The notes below the pieces were generated by a model. The model was not told the origin of the DNA and searched no databases. It saw only the letters and a program-made list of their open reading frames with translations. The translations under genes and the position numbers were made by a program. This document shows, piece after piece, positions 42,700 through 53,900 of a stretch of 62,757 bases of DNA (the stretch's first letter is position 1; each line of letters starts with the position of its first letter). Source of the DNA: an uncultured Blastocatellia bacterium (GTDB taxonomy: Bacteria > Acidobacteriota > Blastocatellia > Pyrinomonadales > Pyrinomonadaceae); contig CAMLLD010000034.1 in the NCBI GenBank assembly GCA_946480785.1, forward strand, positions 1 to 62,757, read 5' to 3'.

Positions 42700-45600
42700 G
42701 AGCTCACTTTCCCCGCCGCGCTCTGCTTCTGCCGCAAGCCCGCCTTCTCCGCCGCCGACATCTGCTGCACCTTTCTGATCGCGGCCGCGATTCGATCGAC
42801 CTCGCCGGGTTTCGCTTCGTGAGCTCGCAACGCTTCGGCAAACTCCGCGATGGTCGGAGACTGAAACACAGTGATCAGCGGCAGCTCGAGTTTGAACAAC
42901 GTCAACAAGCGCGCGAGCAGTTGTGTCGCCAACAACGAATGGCCGCCGAGAACGAAGAAGTTGTCGTGCACGCCGACGCGTTCGAGCGTGAGCAACTCGG
43001 TCCAAATGCCGGCGAGCACTTCTTCAACGGGCGTGCGCGGCGCGACGTATTCAGTCTCGCCGTCAGGCCGTGCGCCGTCAGGCGCGGGCAACGCGCGGCG
43101 ATCGACTTTGCCGTTTGTAGTGAGTGGCAACGCGTCGAGAAACACGAAAGACGAAGGCGTCATATAGTCAGGCAGTGTTTCGTGGAGATAGTCACGCAGT
43201 GCGGACGCGCTCTGATCTTCTTCAGCAACCACATAAGCGACGAGTCGTCGATCGCCGGGTACGTCTTCGCGAACTGTAACGACCGCCTCGCGTAGCGCGT
43301 GATGTCGCGCCAGAACGTTCTCGATCTCGCCCAACTCGATGCGGAACCCGCGCAGCTTCACTTGCTGATCGCGTCGCCCGAGAAAATCGAAGTTGCCGTC
43401 AGGTAGATAACGCGCAAGGTCGCCGGTGCGATAAAGACGCGCGCCTGGCTCGGCGCTGAAAGGATCGGGAACAAAACTCTCCGCCGTGAGATCGGGCCGT
43501 TCGAGATAACCTCGCGCGAGGCCAAAGCCGCCGATGTAAAGTTCCCCCGCCACGCCGATCGGCGTGGGCTCGAAACCCGCATCGAGCACGTAGAGTTGCG
43601 TGTTGGTGATCGGCCGTCCGATGGGAACCGCGCCGGCGCCGTTCGCCGTCTCCGCGTTCACTTCGTAAACGCAGCAACCGACGACGGTCTCCGTTGGACC
43701 ATACTCGTTGATGAACCGCGTGTGCGGCAGCTTGCGACGCCACGGCGCAAGCACTTCAAACGTCAACATCTCGCCGCCGATAATGATCGCGTTGGTCCAA
43801 ACGCTCGCGTTGTCGGGAATCGAGTTCGCGAGCAGCGCGAGGTGCGCGGGCGTAATCTTCACGAGGCTGTAACCACTCTCATTGCGCAAGGATTCGATCA
43901 GTCCGGCAGCCGCTGTCTCGTCAGGCAGGATCGTTACGCTTCTTCCGGCCCACAGCGGCGCGAGCAGGCTCGTCACCGTCAAATCGAAGCTCAACGGCGA
44001 GTGCGAAGGCGCCCCCTGTCCTTCACTCACGCAGTACGCTTCGGTGGACCAGCTCAGGTAATTGACCAGACCACGATGCGTCACCATCACGCCCTTCGGC
44101 CGCCCGGTCGAACCGGACGTGTAGATCACGTAAGCGAGGTTCTCCGCGTGCGCCGTGTTGGCGATGGTCTCGGGTTGTGCAGCGACAAGGTTCCAATCGG
44201 TGTCGAGGCACAGCACCTGGCCCCACGTTGACGGCAGCCGATCCGCGAGCGACGACTCGGTCAACACCACCGGCGTTTTCGTCTCCTCGAAAATGAGCAA
44301 CAGCCGTTCCAACGGATCGTTCGGATCTAGCGGCACGTAAGCGCCACCCGCTTTCAACACGCCGAGAATCGCAACCACCATCGCTTCCGAACGACTCAAA
44401 CACAGCGCGACGGGAACGTCCGGCTGCACGCCAACCGATCGCAGGTAATTCGCTAATTGGTTGGACCGTTGATTCAGTTCACGATACGTCAACCTCGTCG
44501 AACCACAGCGCACCGCGTCTGCTTCCGGTCGTGTCGCAGCCTGTTTCTCAAACGCGACGTGCGCACACTCGACGTCGAGCACAGACCTTTCGCTCTCGGC
44601 CCAATCGGAAAGCAGCGTGCGCCGCTCATCACCGGTGATGATTTTGAGCGCTGACAAGTGTTGCTGCGGATCTTCGACGATCGCCGTCAACAAGTTTTCA
44701 AAGTGCGCGGCCATTCGCTGCACGCTGGCCGCGTCGAAAAGGTCGGTGTTGTATTCGAAGATGCCGCGCAGTCCTTCGTCTGTTTCGCGCATCGCGAGCG
44801 TCAGATCAAACTTCGCCGGCCTGCCGCCCGCGCCGATCGATTCGAGCCGCAACTCGCGCAGCTCTTGTTGCGACGACGACGCGTTTTGCAGCGTGAAGAG
44901 CACCTGGAACAGCGGGTTGCGGCTCAACTCGCGCGGCACGTGCAACTCCTCGACGAGTTTCTCGAATGGCAACTCCTGATGTGCGTACGCAGCGAGCGTT
45001 ACTTCACGCACTCGTTTCAGCAGTTCGGTGAAGCGTGGATTGCCGGCGAGATCGAGACGCAACACGAGCATGTTGACGAAGAACCCGATCAGCGCTTCGG
45101 TCTCAATGCGCGTGCGGTTCGCGGTGTCGCTGCCGAGCACGACGTCCGTTTGATTGCTGTAGCGCGATATCAACGTCGCGAACGCCGCGAGCAGCGTCAT
45201 GTAAAGCGTCGCACCGGTGCGACGACTCAACGCAGCGAGTGCGGCGGAAAGATCTTGCGAAAGCGCGAAAGAGATCGCGCCGCCGTTGAAAGTCTGCACG
45301 GCAGGACGCGGCCGGTCAGTCGGCAATTCGAGGACCGGCGCGCCTGCCAATTGCTGCCGCCAGTAAGCGAGATGATCGTAGAGCACCGCGCCCTGCAACC
45401 AACCTCGCTGCCACATGGCGTAATCGGCATACTGCACGGAAAGATCCGGCAGCGGCGAAGGCCGGCCGGCGCCAAACGCTTCGTACAGCGCCGCCACTTC
45501 GCGCACGAGCACCGTGCTGGACCAACCGTCGGAAATGATGTGGTGCATCGTGAAGAACAGCACGTGTTCGTCGTGACCGAGCCGCAGAAGTTCAGTGTGG

Positions 45601-48600
45601 AGCAATGGTCCAACGGCGAGATCGAAACGACGGTGTGCGGATTTGTTCGCGAGTCGTTCAACCGCCGCTGTTCGTTCGTGCTCGTCGAGTGCGCTCAAGT
45701 CGGTCACGCGCAATGACAGAGTGGGTGGTCCAATCCGCTGTTGCGGACGGCCTTCGACTGTCGCGAAAGTAGTGCGCAGGATTTCGTGCCGGCGCACGAT
45801 CTCCTGAAGTGTCTGCTCGAACGCCGCCACATTGAGCGGCCCGTGCAGACGAATGCCGGTGAAGAGGTGATACGCCGTGCTCTCCGGTTCCATGCGGTTC
45901 AGGAACCAGAGACGTTCCTGCGCGAACGACAAAGGCAACTCGCCGTCGCGATCTGCTTTTTCGAGCGGCGACAGCGCAGCGGGCGAGGATCTTTTTGTCT
46001 CTTCGATACTCGCGGCCAACTCAGCGATCGTCGGCAGCTCGAAGAGCCGGCGCAGCGGCATCTCACAATTCAGCGCTTCGCGCAAACGCGACATTACCTG
46101 CGTCGCGATCAATGAATGCCCGCCCAGCTCGAAGAAGTTCTCGTGAACACTGATCTGCGCGAGCCCCAGCACGTCTTCCCAGATCCTCGCGACCACTTCT
46201 TCATACGGCGTGCGCGGCGCGACGTAAGCGGCCTTCGGCATCGCCGAAATTTCTTCGAGTTCCGGCAGCGAGCTCCGATCCACCTTTCCATTCGGCAACA
46301 GCGGCATGCGCTCGAGCACCACGAATGCCGCGGGCACAAGGTACGACGGCACGCGCGCTGCGACGTGACTGCGCAATGCCTCAGGCGAGCAGTCGATACG
46401 CGTCAACGGCTGCGGCGTGCGGTGTCCGTTGCGCGATGCTCTTTGCTCGCGAAGCGCCGTGCGGCGCGCGTAAATGTTGTAAAGTTCGGTCTCGCGCAGC
46501 CATTCGTCCTGTTCGACCGTGATGTCGAAGCCCTGTTGCCCCAGCAGCGTCGTCACTTGTTCGAGCCGGCCGTCGAGGTCGTGCACTTCGATCACGAGCT
46601 GCTCGATCTTCTGCCACTCGGCTGGTCCAATGCCGGCGAGCACGTCGAGCTCGCTCTTCTCGACGTCGATTTTCAGCAAGTCGATTCGTTTGACGTTGTG
46701 TTCGCGAATGACTTCGGAAAGCGTGCGAAACTGACATTGAAAAGTCTCGCTCGCGAAGTGATCGGCCAGCAGCTCATCATTAGCGAGCGCTTCGTCGCGA
46801 TTCGCGAGAGCCGCGCGAGTCAGGCTCTCATCCAGCGACGCGTCGGCATAAACGCCCGACATCGAACTCATCTTCGGATAGAAGGTGAAGGGCAACTGCT
46901 TCGTTTCGTTCGATAGACCGCAGTTGAATAGTTCGACCTCGAGATCGTAGAGCGCGGAGTTTGTCGCGAGCTTTTCGAAACTCGACGGCGATGGTTCGAA
47001 AGCAAAGACACGCGCGTCGCGGCAATGCTGATGAACGAAGAGCGTGAAGAGCCCGATGTTCGCGCCTACGTCGAACACCACCGCGCCGTCTGAAAGCGTC
47101 AGGCCGTGTTTGAGATAGCTCTCGTCTTCGAAGATCTCCTTGTAAATCACTTCGGTCTCGCTGCGGTTGTGATGGGCCACCTCCAGATGGTTCGGCAGGC
47201 GATAGAGTTGCTGCTGGTCCAACTGCTTGTTTCTATTCCCGGCGACGACGTACGCGATCAATCGCTGGTGGCCGTTGCGGTCTTCGCCGATGGTGACGAC
47301 GGCTTCGCGAACACCTTTGTGTTCCAGCAGCACCGATTCGATCTCTTCGAGCTCGATGCGGAAGCCGCGCAACTTCACCTGGTGATCGGCGCGGCCGAGA
47401 TACTCGATCGCTCCGTCTTCGTGGTAACGCACGAGATCACCGGTGCGGTACATACGACGGCCGGGATTGGCGCTGAACGGGTCGGGAATAAAGCGTTCCG
47501 CCGTCAGCTCGGGCCGCTGGTGATAGCCGCGCGCCAAACCGACACCGCTGACAAACAGCTCACCCGCAACACCGATCGGCGCGGGCTTTAATTGTTCGTC
47601 GAGCACGTAGACGTCAGTGTTGGAGATCGGGCGTCCGATGATTACGCCGTGGCGATTGCAGTCGCGCTGGCAGATCCAGTAGGTCGCGTCGATCGACACT
47701 TCTGTTGGACCATAGAGATTGATCAGTTCCGCATCGACGCGTTCAAAAAATTTCTTCTGCAACTCGGGCGGCAGCACTTCTCCGCCGCAGAACAGTCGCT
47801 TCAGACTGTGCCAGCGTGAGAGGTCCGGCTCGTCGATGAGCACTTGCAGCATTGAAGGCACGAGCTGGAGCACCGTGATCTCGTGATCGGCGACTGCGGC
47901 GGCGAGGTAACTGCTGTCCTGATGTCCGCCTGGTTGGGCCATGAAGACTTGCGCGCCGGTGATCAGCGGCAGAAACAGTTCCCAAACGGAGGCGTCGAAG
48001 CTGTAGACGGTTTTTTGCAGAATGCGATCGCTCGTTGCGAGCGGAAAGGCACACTGCATCCAGAGCAGGCGATTGTTGATCGAGCGGTGCGAGATCTTGA
48101 CGCCTTTGGGGCGGCCGGTTGAGCCGGACGTGTAGATGACGTACGCGAGGTTGTCGAGCGATGTGTTGCTCGCGATAGGTTGTGTGCTTTGAGCGCGAAT
48201 CAGTTCGGCGTCGCGATCGAGACAAACGACGTTGCCTTTTAGTTCCGGCAGGCGATCCAAAAGATTCTGCGTTGTTACGATGACTGAGAGTCCTGCGTCC
48301 TGGACCATGAAGGTGAGTCGCTCGGCGGGATAGTCGGGATCGAGTGGAATGTACGCGGCGCCTGCTGCAAGGATGCCCAAGAGACCAACAAGCATCGACG
48401 GCGAACGTTCGACGCAGATGCCGACGAGACGATCCGGGCCGACACCCAGCTCGCACAGGTGATGCGCGAGCTGGTTGGCGCGCTCGTTCAGTTCCTGGTA
48501 AGTAAGGTTTTCGTTGTCGGAAAGTACGGCCGGTGCGGCGGGTGTAAGTTGCGCCTGCGCAGCGACAAGCTCGTGCAGACACTGTGTGGTGAATTCGCCG

Positions 48601-49841
48601 ATCCAGGTGTTGTTGAAGTCGTGGAGTAGTTGGTGTTCTTCCGACGACGGAAGTATCGATAATTCCTTCAGCGGGAGTTCGCTGTGTTCGAGGATGTTTG
48701 TAAGCAGCGTGTCAAACCGCTCGCTGATGAGCTTGATGTTTTCTTCGGAAAGTAGATTTGCGTCGTAGCGAAACTCCAGGCGCAACTCGGCGCCGAGATT
48801 TTCGATCGAGAGGTTGAGCTTGCTGCGGTCGAAGAGAGCGGATTCTTGTAGCCGCTGGATCGACAACGCGCCCGCGCGTGACTTCGTTGCGCTCTCGTCG
48901 ATGTACTCGAAAGCAAATGGGAAATAGCCGGTGTCGCCTTCGTGCGCGAAGACCTGGTCCCAGGTGAAGTACTCCTCCCAGGCGCGCACCGTTTCAATTG
49001 TTGGTTTGAGTTGGGCTAACAACGCGCCGAATGTCTTGTCATTGTCGACTTGTGTGGAGACGGGAAGGTAGCTACTCAATAGTCCGACGGCGCTCTGAAG
49101 TTCATCGTACTTGCGGCCATTGCACAGCATACCGACGACGATGTGGTTCTGTGCGCTGAGTCGCGCCAGCAGGACTTGATAACAAGCCAGCAGAAACGTC
49201 GAGACGTCGCAATCGTACTCACGCGCACGGGTTTCGATTCGTACTACTTGCTCAGGCTCTACGCCTATATGCAACACGCGAGGATCAAATCGTTCGGTCC
49301 CAGCAGCACGTTGCTCGAGCGGCAGACGTTGCGTGTTCAGCGCCGGCAGATCGAGTTGTCGCCAAAACTCACGCCCGGTCTTTGTCTCCTCCGACTCCAA
49401 CAACTCATGACGCCACGCAGCGTAATCCGCATACTGCATCGGCTCGTCGCCAAATTCCTGACCTTCATAAGCACGACAAAACTCCGCGAACAGATTTCGT
49501 AACGACACCGAGTCGGCACACAGAGCGGGCAGACTCAGATTGAGCACGTGCCGGTTCGGCTCAAGCTCCTCAACTTCGTAAACAAGCGACGAGTCCCCAC
49601 CCATTTCCCCGATCACCTGCACCGGCAGCAAAACATCCGGCAGGCTCTGAAAGCTGGTGCGCAGTATCTCGTGACGCTCAATGAGCGCATTCAACGCCGC
49701 TCTCAACTTCGCCTCGTCCAACGGTCCCTCAATCAACCACGAACACTGCGCCCTGTACGGCCCCGGATATTTCTGCTCCAGCAACCAGAGACGCTCCTGT
49801 TGCGGCGACAGGCGATAGCTCTGAACAATTTCCTTTTGCAT
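42696..49841 (-). CDS. NRPS: degenerate C - A(Gln) with FkbM methyltransferase - T - C - A(Asn) - T
   Basis: 2381 residues. The N-terminal C-fold domain (about 8-430) has lost the active site: HHxxxDG is replaced by PALCADS (about 105-111). The A domain that follows reads DAWQFGLIDK, the canonical Gln code. Between its A8 and A10 motifs an FkbM-family methyltransferase is inserted (about 885-1135; SAM motif VVFDVGANIG, and IDLLKIDVEKSELDVL). Then come the A C-terminal part (PNGKVDR), T (Ser about 1242), C (HHIISDG, about 1435), a second A with code DLTKIGEVGK (Asn), and T (Ser about 2299). Condensation for the Gln module can be supplied by the C domain at the end of the preceding protein (50908-54204), which makes the degenerate domain an extra one. 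The hydroxylase gene directly upstream suggests a recruitment role. Confidence 0.92.
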   Translation of the reverse strand: MQKEIVQSYRLSPQQERLWLLEQKYPGPYRAQCSWLIEGPLDEAKLRAALNALIERHEILRTSFQSLPDVLLPVQVIGEMGGDSSLVYEVEELEPNRHVLNLSLPALCADSVSLRNLFAEFCRAYEGQEFGDEPMQYADYAAWRHELLESEETKTGREFWRQLDLPALNTQRLPLEQRAAGTERFDPRVLHIGVEPEQVVRIETRAREYDCDVSTFLLACYQVLLARLSAQNHIVVGMLCNGRKYDELQSAVGLLSSYLPVSTQVDNDKTFGALLAQLKPTIETVRAWEEYFTWDQVFAHEGDTGYFPFAFEYIDESATKSRAGALSIQRLQESALFDRSKLNLSIENLGAELRLEFRYDANLLSEENIKLISERFDTLLTNILEHSELPLKELSILPSSEEHQLLHDFNNTWIGEFTTQCLHELVAAQAQLTPAAPAVLSDNENLTYQELNERANQLAHHLCELGVGPDRLVGICVERSPSMLVGLLGILAAGAAYIPLDPDYPAERLTFMVQDAGLSVIVTTQNLLDRLPELKGNVVCLDRDAELIRAQSTQPIASNTSLDNLAYVIYTSGSTGRPKGVKISHRSINNRLLWMQCAFPLATSDRILQKTVYSFDASVWELFLPLITGAQVFMAQPGGHQDSSYLAAAVADHEITVLQLVPSMLQVLIDEPDLSRWHSLKRLFCGGEVLPPELQKKFFERVDAELINLYGPTEVSIDATYWICQRDCNRHGVIIGRPISNTDVYVLDEQLKPAPIGVAGELFVSGVGLARGYHQRPELTAERFIPDPFSANPGRRMYRTGDLVRYHEDGAIEYLGRADHQVKLRGFRIELEEIESVLLEHKGVREAVVTIGEDRNGHQRLIAYVVAGNRNKQLDQQQLYRLPNHLEVAHHNRSETEVIYKEIFEDESYLKHGLTLSDGAVVFDVGANIGLFTLFVHQHCRDARVFAFEPSPSSFEKLATNSALYDLEVELFNCGLSNETKQLPFTFYPKMSSMSGVYADASLDESLTRAALANRDEALANDELLADHFASETFQCQFRTLSEVIREHNVKRIDLLKIDVEKSELDVLAGIGPAEWQKIEQLVIEVHDLDGRLEQVTTLLGQQGFDITVEQDEWLRETELYNIYARRTALREQRASRNGHRTPQPLTRIDCSPEALRSHVAARVPSYLVPAAFVVLERMPLLPNGKVDRSSLPELEEISAMPKAAYVAPRTPYEEVVARIWEDVLGLAQISVHENFFELGGHSLIATQVMSRLREALNCEMPLRRLFELPTIAELAASIEETKRSSPAALSPLEKADRDGELPLSFAQERLWFLNRMEPESTAYHLFTGIRLHGPLNVAAFEQTLQEIVRRHEILRTTFATVEGRPQQRIGPPTLSLRVTDLSALDEHERTAAVERLANKSAHRRFDLAVGPLLHTELLRLGHDEHVLFFTMHHIISDGWSSTVLVREVAALYEAFGAGRPSPLPDLSVQYADYAMWQRGWLQGAVLYDHLAYWRQQLAGAPVLELPTDRPRPAVQTFNGGAISFALSQDLSAALAALSRRTGATLYMTLLAAFATLISRYSNQTDVVLGSDTANRTRIETEALIGFFVNMLVLRLDLAGNPRFTELLKRVREVTLAAYAHQELPFEKLVEELHVPRELSRNPLFQVLFTLQNASSSQQELRELRLESIGAGGRPAKFDLTLAMRETDEGLRGIFEYNTDLFDAASVQRMAAHFENLLTAIVEDPQQHLSALKIITGDERRTLLSDWAESERSVLDVECAHVAFEKQAATRPEADAVRCGSTRLTYRELNQRSNQLANYLRSVGVQPDVPVALCLSRSEAMVVAILGVLKAGGAYVPLDPNDPLERLLLIFEETKTPVVLTESSLADRLPSTWGQVLCLDTDWNLVAAQPETIANTAHAENLAYVIYTSGSTGRPKGVMVTHRGLVNYLSWSTEAYCVSEGQGAPSHSPLSFDLTVTSLLAPLWAGRSVTILPDETAAAGLIESLRNESGYSLVKITPAHLALLANSIPDNASVWTNAIIIGGEMLTFEVLAPWRRKLPHTRFINEYGPTETVVGCCVYEVNAETANGAGAVPIGRPITNTQLYVLDAGFEPTPIGVAGELYIGGFGLARGYLERPDLTAESFVPDPFSAEPGARLYRTGDLARYLPDGNFDFLGRRDQQVKLRGFRIELGEIENVLARHHALREAVVTVREDVPGDRRLVAYVVAEEDQSASALRDYLHETLPDYMTPSSFVFLDALPLTTNGKVDRRALPAPDGARPDGETEYVAPRTPVEEVLAGIWTELLTLERVGVHDNFFVLGGHSLLATQLLARLLTLFKLELPLITVFQSPTIAEFAEALRAHEAKPGEVDRIAAAIRKVQQMSAAEKAGLRQKQSAAGKVSS

Positions 49842-49850
49842 TTCTGTAAC

Positions 49851-50891
49851 CTAATTCGCGGGCGAGAGTGGCTGACCGAACTGTTGGGCCATGCCGACGA
49901 GGATTTTGCGCGGGCCGCTGTAGGGGGCGCGGCCGTGGGCTGCCAGCATGTTGTCGAGTAACAACGTGTCTCCGCGTTGCCAGGGGAAGCTCACCGTCTC
50001 CGCGTGATAGAGACGCCGTAGTTCTGCCAGCACTTCCGGCTCGATCGGTGAGCCATCGCCGTAGTAAGAGTTGGTGGGCAGATCGTCTTCGGCTACCTCC
50101 GCCAGCAGCGCATCGCGGATCGCGGGCTCCATCGTCGAAATATGAAAGAAGGTCGCGTGGTTGAACCAGACTTCTTCCCCGGTGTACGCGTGTTGGTGCA
50201 CGGCATCACGCACCGCACGCAGGCGCAAACGATCCTCGCTTTTCCACTTCACGTCGATGCCGTTGCGCCGGCAATGCTCCTCGACAACGGCGCGATCGTC
50301 TGTTTGAAAAACGGTGCGCCACGGCAATCCGAAACCGTCGCCGAAGTTGCGCACGTACATCCACTGCTTCGCCTTGAACCGCTCCTTGATGCTCGCCGGC
50401 AGACTAGCGTAAACGCGGCGGCAGTCGGCGATCGGAGTCTCACCACCCGACTCGGACGGAGTCTCACAAAAGAAAAAGATCTTCATCGGCCAATGCCGTT
50501 GATAGGAATTTTCGTTGTGCACGAAGATGCTGTAACGAGGCGGATAATCGGTGGACGTGTAGACGTGATCGGTGACTTGCGTGCGCGGCGATGAGCGCTC
50601 GTTGTACTCGAGCAGCTCGTCCGCGACCGCGGCCATGAACTGCGCAAACTGCTCGGATGTTTTGAGATTGAAATTGCGAAAGAGAATGCCGCCGTGTTTG
50701 CGCAAACTCGCTTCGATGAAATCGCGATTGTGCGCGGCCCACGAAACCGGATCGAGCGCGCTGACAGACGGCTCGATCAAAAGCGGCAACTCCCTATCCA
50801 GGAACAACGGCCGCGCCGTCACGAGCCCCTGGCCCACCGTGACCGCCCTGCGCTTCACTGCGCGGAGTTTTTCGAGACCGACGCCATCCAT
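49851..50891 (-). CDS. TauD/SyrP-family Fe(II)/2-oxoglutarate hydroxylase
   Basis: 346 residues. The facial triad is visible: HNE (His125-Asn-Glu127 in FVHNENSYQ) and a distal His319 in NMLAAHGR, with Arg328 (GPRKI) for 2-oxoglutarate binding. The overall sequence (HNENSYQ, AHGRAPYSGPRKI) is that of the SyrP/AsnO-like clade that beta-hydroxylates amino acids while they are bound to an NRPS carrier domain. It lies between the A-T-C gene (16 bp) and the NRPS whose first domain is a degenerate C domain (9 bp). The most likely substrate is therefore the Gln loaded on that module, with Asn of the next module as alternative (inference). Confidence 0.9.
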   Translation of the reverse strand: MDGVGLEKLRAVKRRAVTVGQGLVTARPLFLDRELPLLIEPSVSALDPVSWAAHNRDFIEASLRKHGGILFRNFNLKTSEQFAQFMAAVADELLEYNERSSPRTQVTDHVYTSTDYPPRYSIFVHNENSYQRHWPMKIFFFCETPSESGGETPIADCRRVYASLPASIKERFKAKQWMYVRNFGDGFGLPWRTVFQTDDRAVVEEHCRRNGIDVKWKSEDRLRLRAVRDAVHQHAYTGEEVWFNHATFFHISTMEPAIRDALLAEVAEDDLPTNSYYGDGSPIEPEVLAELRRLYHAETVSFPWQRGDTLLLDNMLAAHGRAPYSGPRKILVGMAQQFGQPLSPAN

Positions 50892-50907
50892 ATCGTGTTT
50901 TCAAAAA

Positions 50908-53900
50908 TCAAGCTTCGGCGATCGCCTGCCTGCGCGCGCCCTTCAGTTTGCGTAAACCGAAGTCGGCGATCTCTTTCTGCTTGCCCGCCCAACGGCCGCG
51001 CTCGATCTCGTCGAGGCTTGCGACCAGCTCACTCAACTTCACGTCCGGACGCTCCACGCCGATCTTCAACACGTGCTCAAACTGTTCGCGAAAACGCTTG
51101 ATCGTGTCTTCCGCAAACAAGCCGGTCTGATATTGCAACGTGCCCACCACACCGTCAGGACTGTTGCCGAGATGCAGCACGACATCGAATTGGACCATGC
51201 CCTTATCGGCTTCGATCGGCGTCAGCTTCAGGTCGGCCAACGCGACCTCGCGCACCGGCGTCTCGTCCAGGGTGAAGGCCACCTGAAACAGCGGATTGTG
51301 GTAAAGATTCCGTCCGGGCCGCAACGCTTCGACGAGTTTTTCAAACGGCAGATCCTGATGCGCGTAAGCTCCCAGCGCGGTTTCGCGTACGCGTTTGAGC
51401 AGTTCGCGGAAACTCGGATCGCCCGCGAAGTTGAGACGCAGCACGAGCGTGTTGAGAAAGAAGCCGATCAGGTTTTCGACTTCCACCTGTTGCCGGTTCG
51501 CAATGGGCGAGCCGATCAGAATATCGTTCTGACGCGTTTGATAATGAAGCATCACGCCGAACGCGCTGAGCAGCGTCATGAATAACGTGACACCCTCGCG
51601 GCGGCTCAACTGCTCCGACTCGCGACTGAGTTGACTCGAAAGCGCAACCGGCAGCCGCGCGCCTTTGAACATGTGGTGTCCACCAGGTTCGTCGATGGGC
51701 AGGTTCAAGATCGTCGGCGCGTCCGCGAGTTGCTTCAGCCAGTAATCGAGTTGCGCTTCGAGCACGTCGTCGCGCAGCCATTCGCGCTGCCACACAGCGT
51801 AGTCGGCGTATTGCACCGGCAGCGGCGTGAGCGGCGAGGGCTGGCCGGTCGCGAAGGCCTGATAAAGAGTGGACCACTCACGCACCAGCACGCCTATGGA
51901 CCACACGTCGCCGACGATGTGATGCATCGAGAACAGCAACACGTGCTCTTCGTCACCGAGTCGCAGCACGTGTGCCCGCACGAGTGGCCCGCGTTCGAGA
52001 TCGAACGCACGACTGGACCACTCCTTCGTGTATTCGACGACTCGTGCTTCGCGCTCACGCTCAGGCATTGAACTCAGATCGCTGACTTCGAGCGGTAGCT
52101 CAAGCGCCGTCGCGATAAATTGTTCCGGCTCGCCATTCACATTTCGGAACGAGGTGCGCAACGTCTCATGACGGCGCACGATCTCCTGAAACGCTTCACC
52201 GAGTGCGCGCACATCGAGACGGCCGTTCAGACGGATCGCGGCAGGCACGTTATAAAACGCGCTGCCCGGCTCGAGTTGATCGAGAAACCAGAGACGCTGT
52301 TGCGCGAACGAGAGCGGCAACGCGCCCGTGCGCGCAGCGCGCTCGATGCGCGGCGCGGGAGCGGAGCCGTTGTTGAGCGCGGCTTTCACCGTAGCCGAAA
52401 GATCCGCAACCGTCGGATGCTCGAATAGTTCGCGCACGTCTACGTCTGCGCGCAACGCCGAACGCACCCGCGCCATCACGAGCGTCGCCAGCAGCGAGTT
52501 TCCGCCGAGCTCGAAGAAGCTGTCGGTCACGCCGATTCGTTCCACTTCCAGCACGCCCGCCCAGATGTTGGCCACGACTTCTTCGATCGCCGTGCGCGGT
52601 GCGACGTACGTTCCCGTGCGACTGTCCTCCGTGCCGGGTGCGGGTAGCTTCGCGCGATCCACTTTGCCGCTGATTGTGCGCGGCAGGGCGTCGAGTTGGA
52701 CCACGGCTGAAGGCACCATTGCTTCAGGTAACCAACGGGCCGCGTGTTGCCTGAGCTCTCCCGGCTCGACTTCACGATCGAGCACAACATAAGCGCACAC
52801 ATACTTGTTGCCGATCGTGTCTTCGCGATCGACTACAACAACGTCGGTCACACTCTCATGCGTGCGCAACACGTTTTCGATCTCGGCCAACTCGATCCGC
52901 ACGCCACGGATCTTGACCTGGTGATCTTTGCGGCTGACAAACTCGAAGTTTCCGTCCGGCAACACGCGGCCGTAGTCGCCAGTGCGATAGACGATGTCGT
53001 TCGGATCGTTGTTGAAAGGGTTGGGAACAAAGACTTCGGCGGTCTTCTGCGGCTGATTGTAATAACCGTGCGCGCGATACGGAGTGCGAATGAGAATCTC
53101 CCCAACTTCACCGGGCGAACACGCGCGGCCTTTTGCGTCGATCACGACCGCCGCGCAGCCCGGCATCGGTTTGCCGATGGGAACCGAGCGCAGGTCCTTG
53201 TCAGACACGTTTACGAAATGGAAGAGCTTGGTGAGCGTCGTCTCTGTTGGGCCATACAGGTTGACGAGCTGGATGCGATCGCCAAAGACGTCGGTCCATT
53301 TGGCAACATCCGCAGGGAGCAGCGGTTCGCCGGCCATCACGACGTAACGCAGCGCGCGAAACCGATCGCTCGTGAGCCCGACGTTGATGAGCGAGCGAAA
53401 CAACGACGGCACGCAGTGAACGATGTTGATGCCCGCCGCGTCGATCCAGTCAGCGAGGGCTTCGGCGTCGTGGGTTATTTCCCTGTTCTCGGGAATGCAG
53501 GCCGTGGCGCCGACACAGAGCGGCATGAAAACGTCCCGCAGAAAAGCATCGTACGACGGCGTGGTGAGCTGACTCACGCGTGTGCCTGGACCAACACCGA
53601 GCGCGCCGGACTCCCACAACATGAAGTGCGCAATGCCCTTGAGACGGCCGGCGATTCCCTTTGGCGTTCCTGTCGAACCGGAGGTGAAAAAGATCGCGCA
53701 CATGTCGTCGGGATCTGATTGGATCACGGGCTTCGTGTTGGTTGTGTACTGCGCGTAACCACGAACGACTGTCACCGTTTTCGAATCGTCGTTTTGCGGC
53801 TCATCGTCCAAACAGATCACTTTCACACGGCCTTTGTTTCCCGAAACGATCTCGGTCACTTTTTCGAGACGGTCAGAGTCGATGATGAACCAGCCGGGCG

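Noticed and set aside
42700..43005. N-terminal extension of the Thr NRPS (about 102 extra codons)
   Set aside because: The extension is Arg-rich, overlaps the T domain of the upstream gene, and the ATG at 42699 forms a normal ATGA overlap followed directly by a typical C-domain leader.
44658..45716. 352-codon plus-strand open frame inside the Gln/Asn NRPS gene
   Set aside because: It lies fully opposite the C-A boundary region of a well-supported NRPS; the Arg/Gln/His-rich translation is a shadow.
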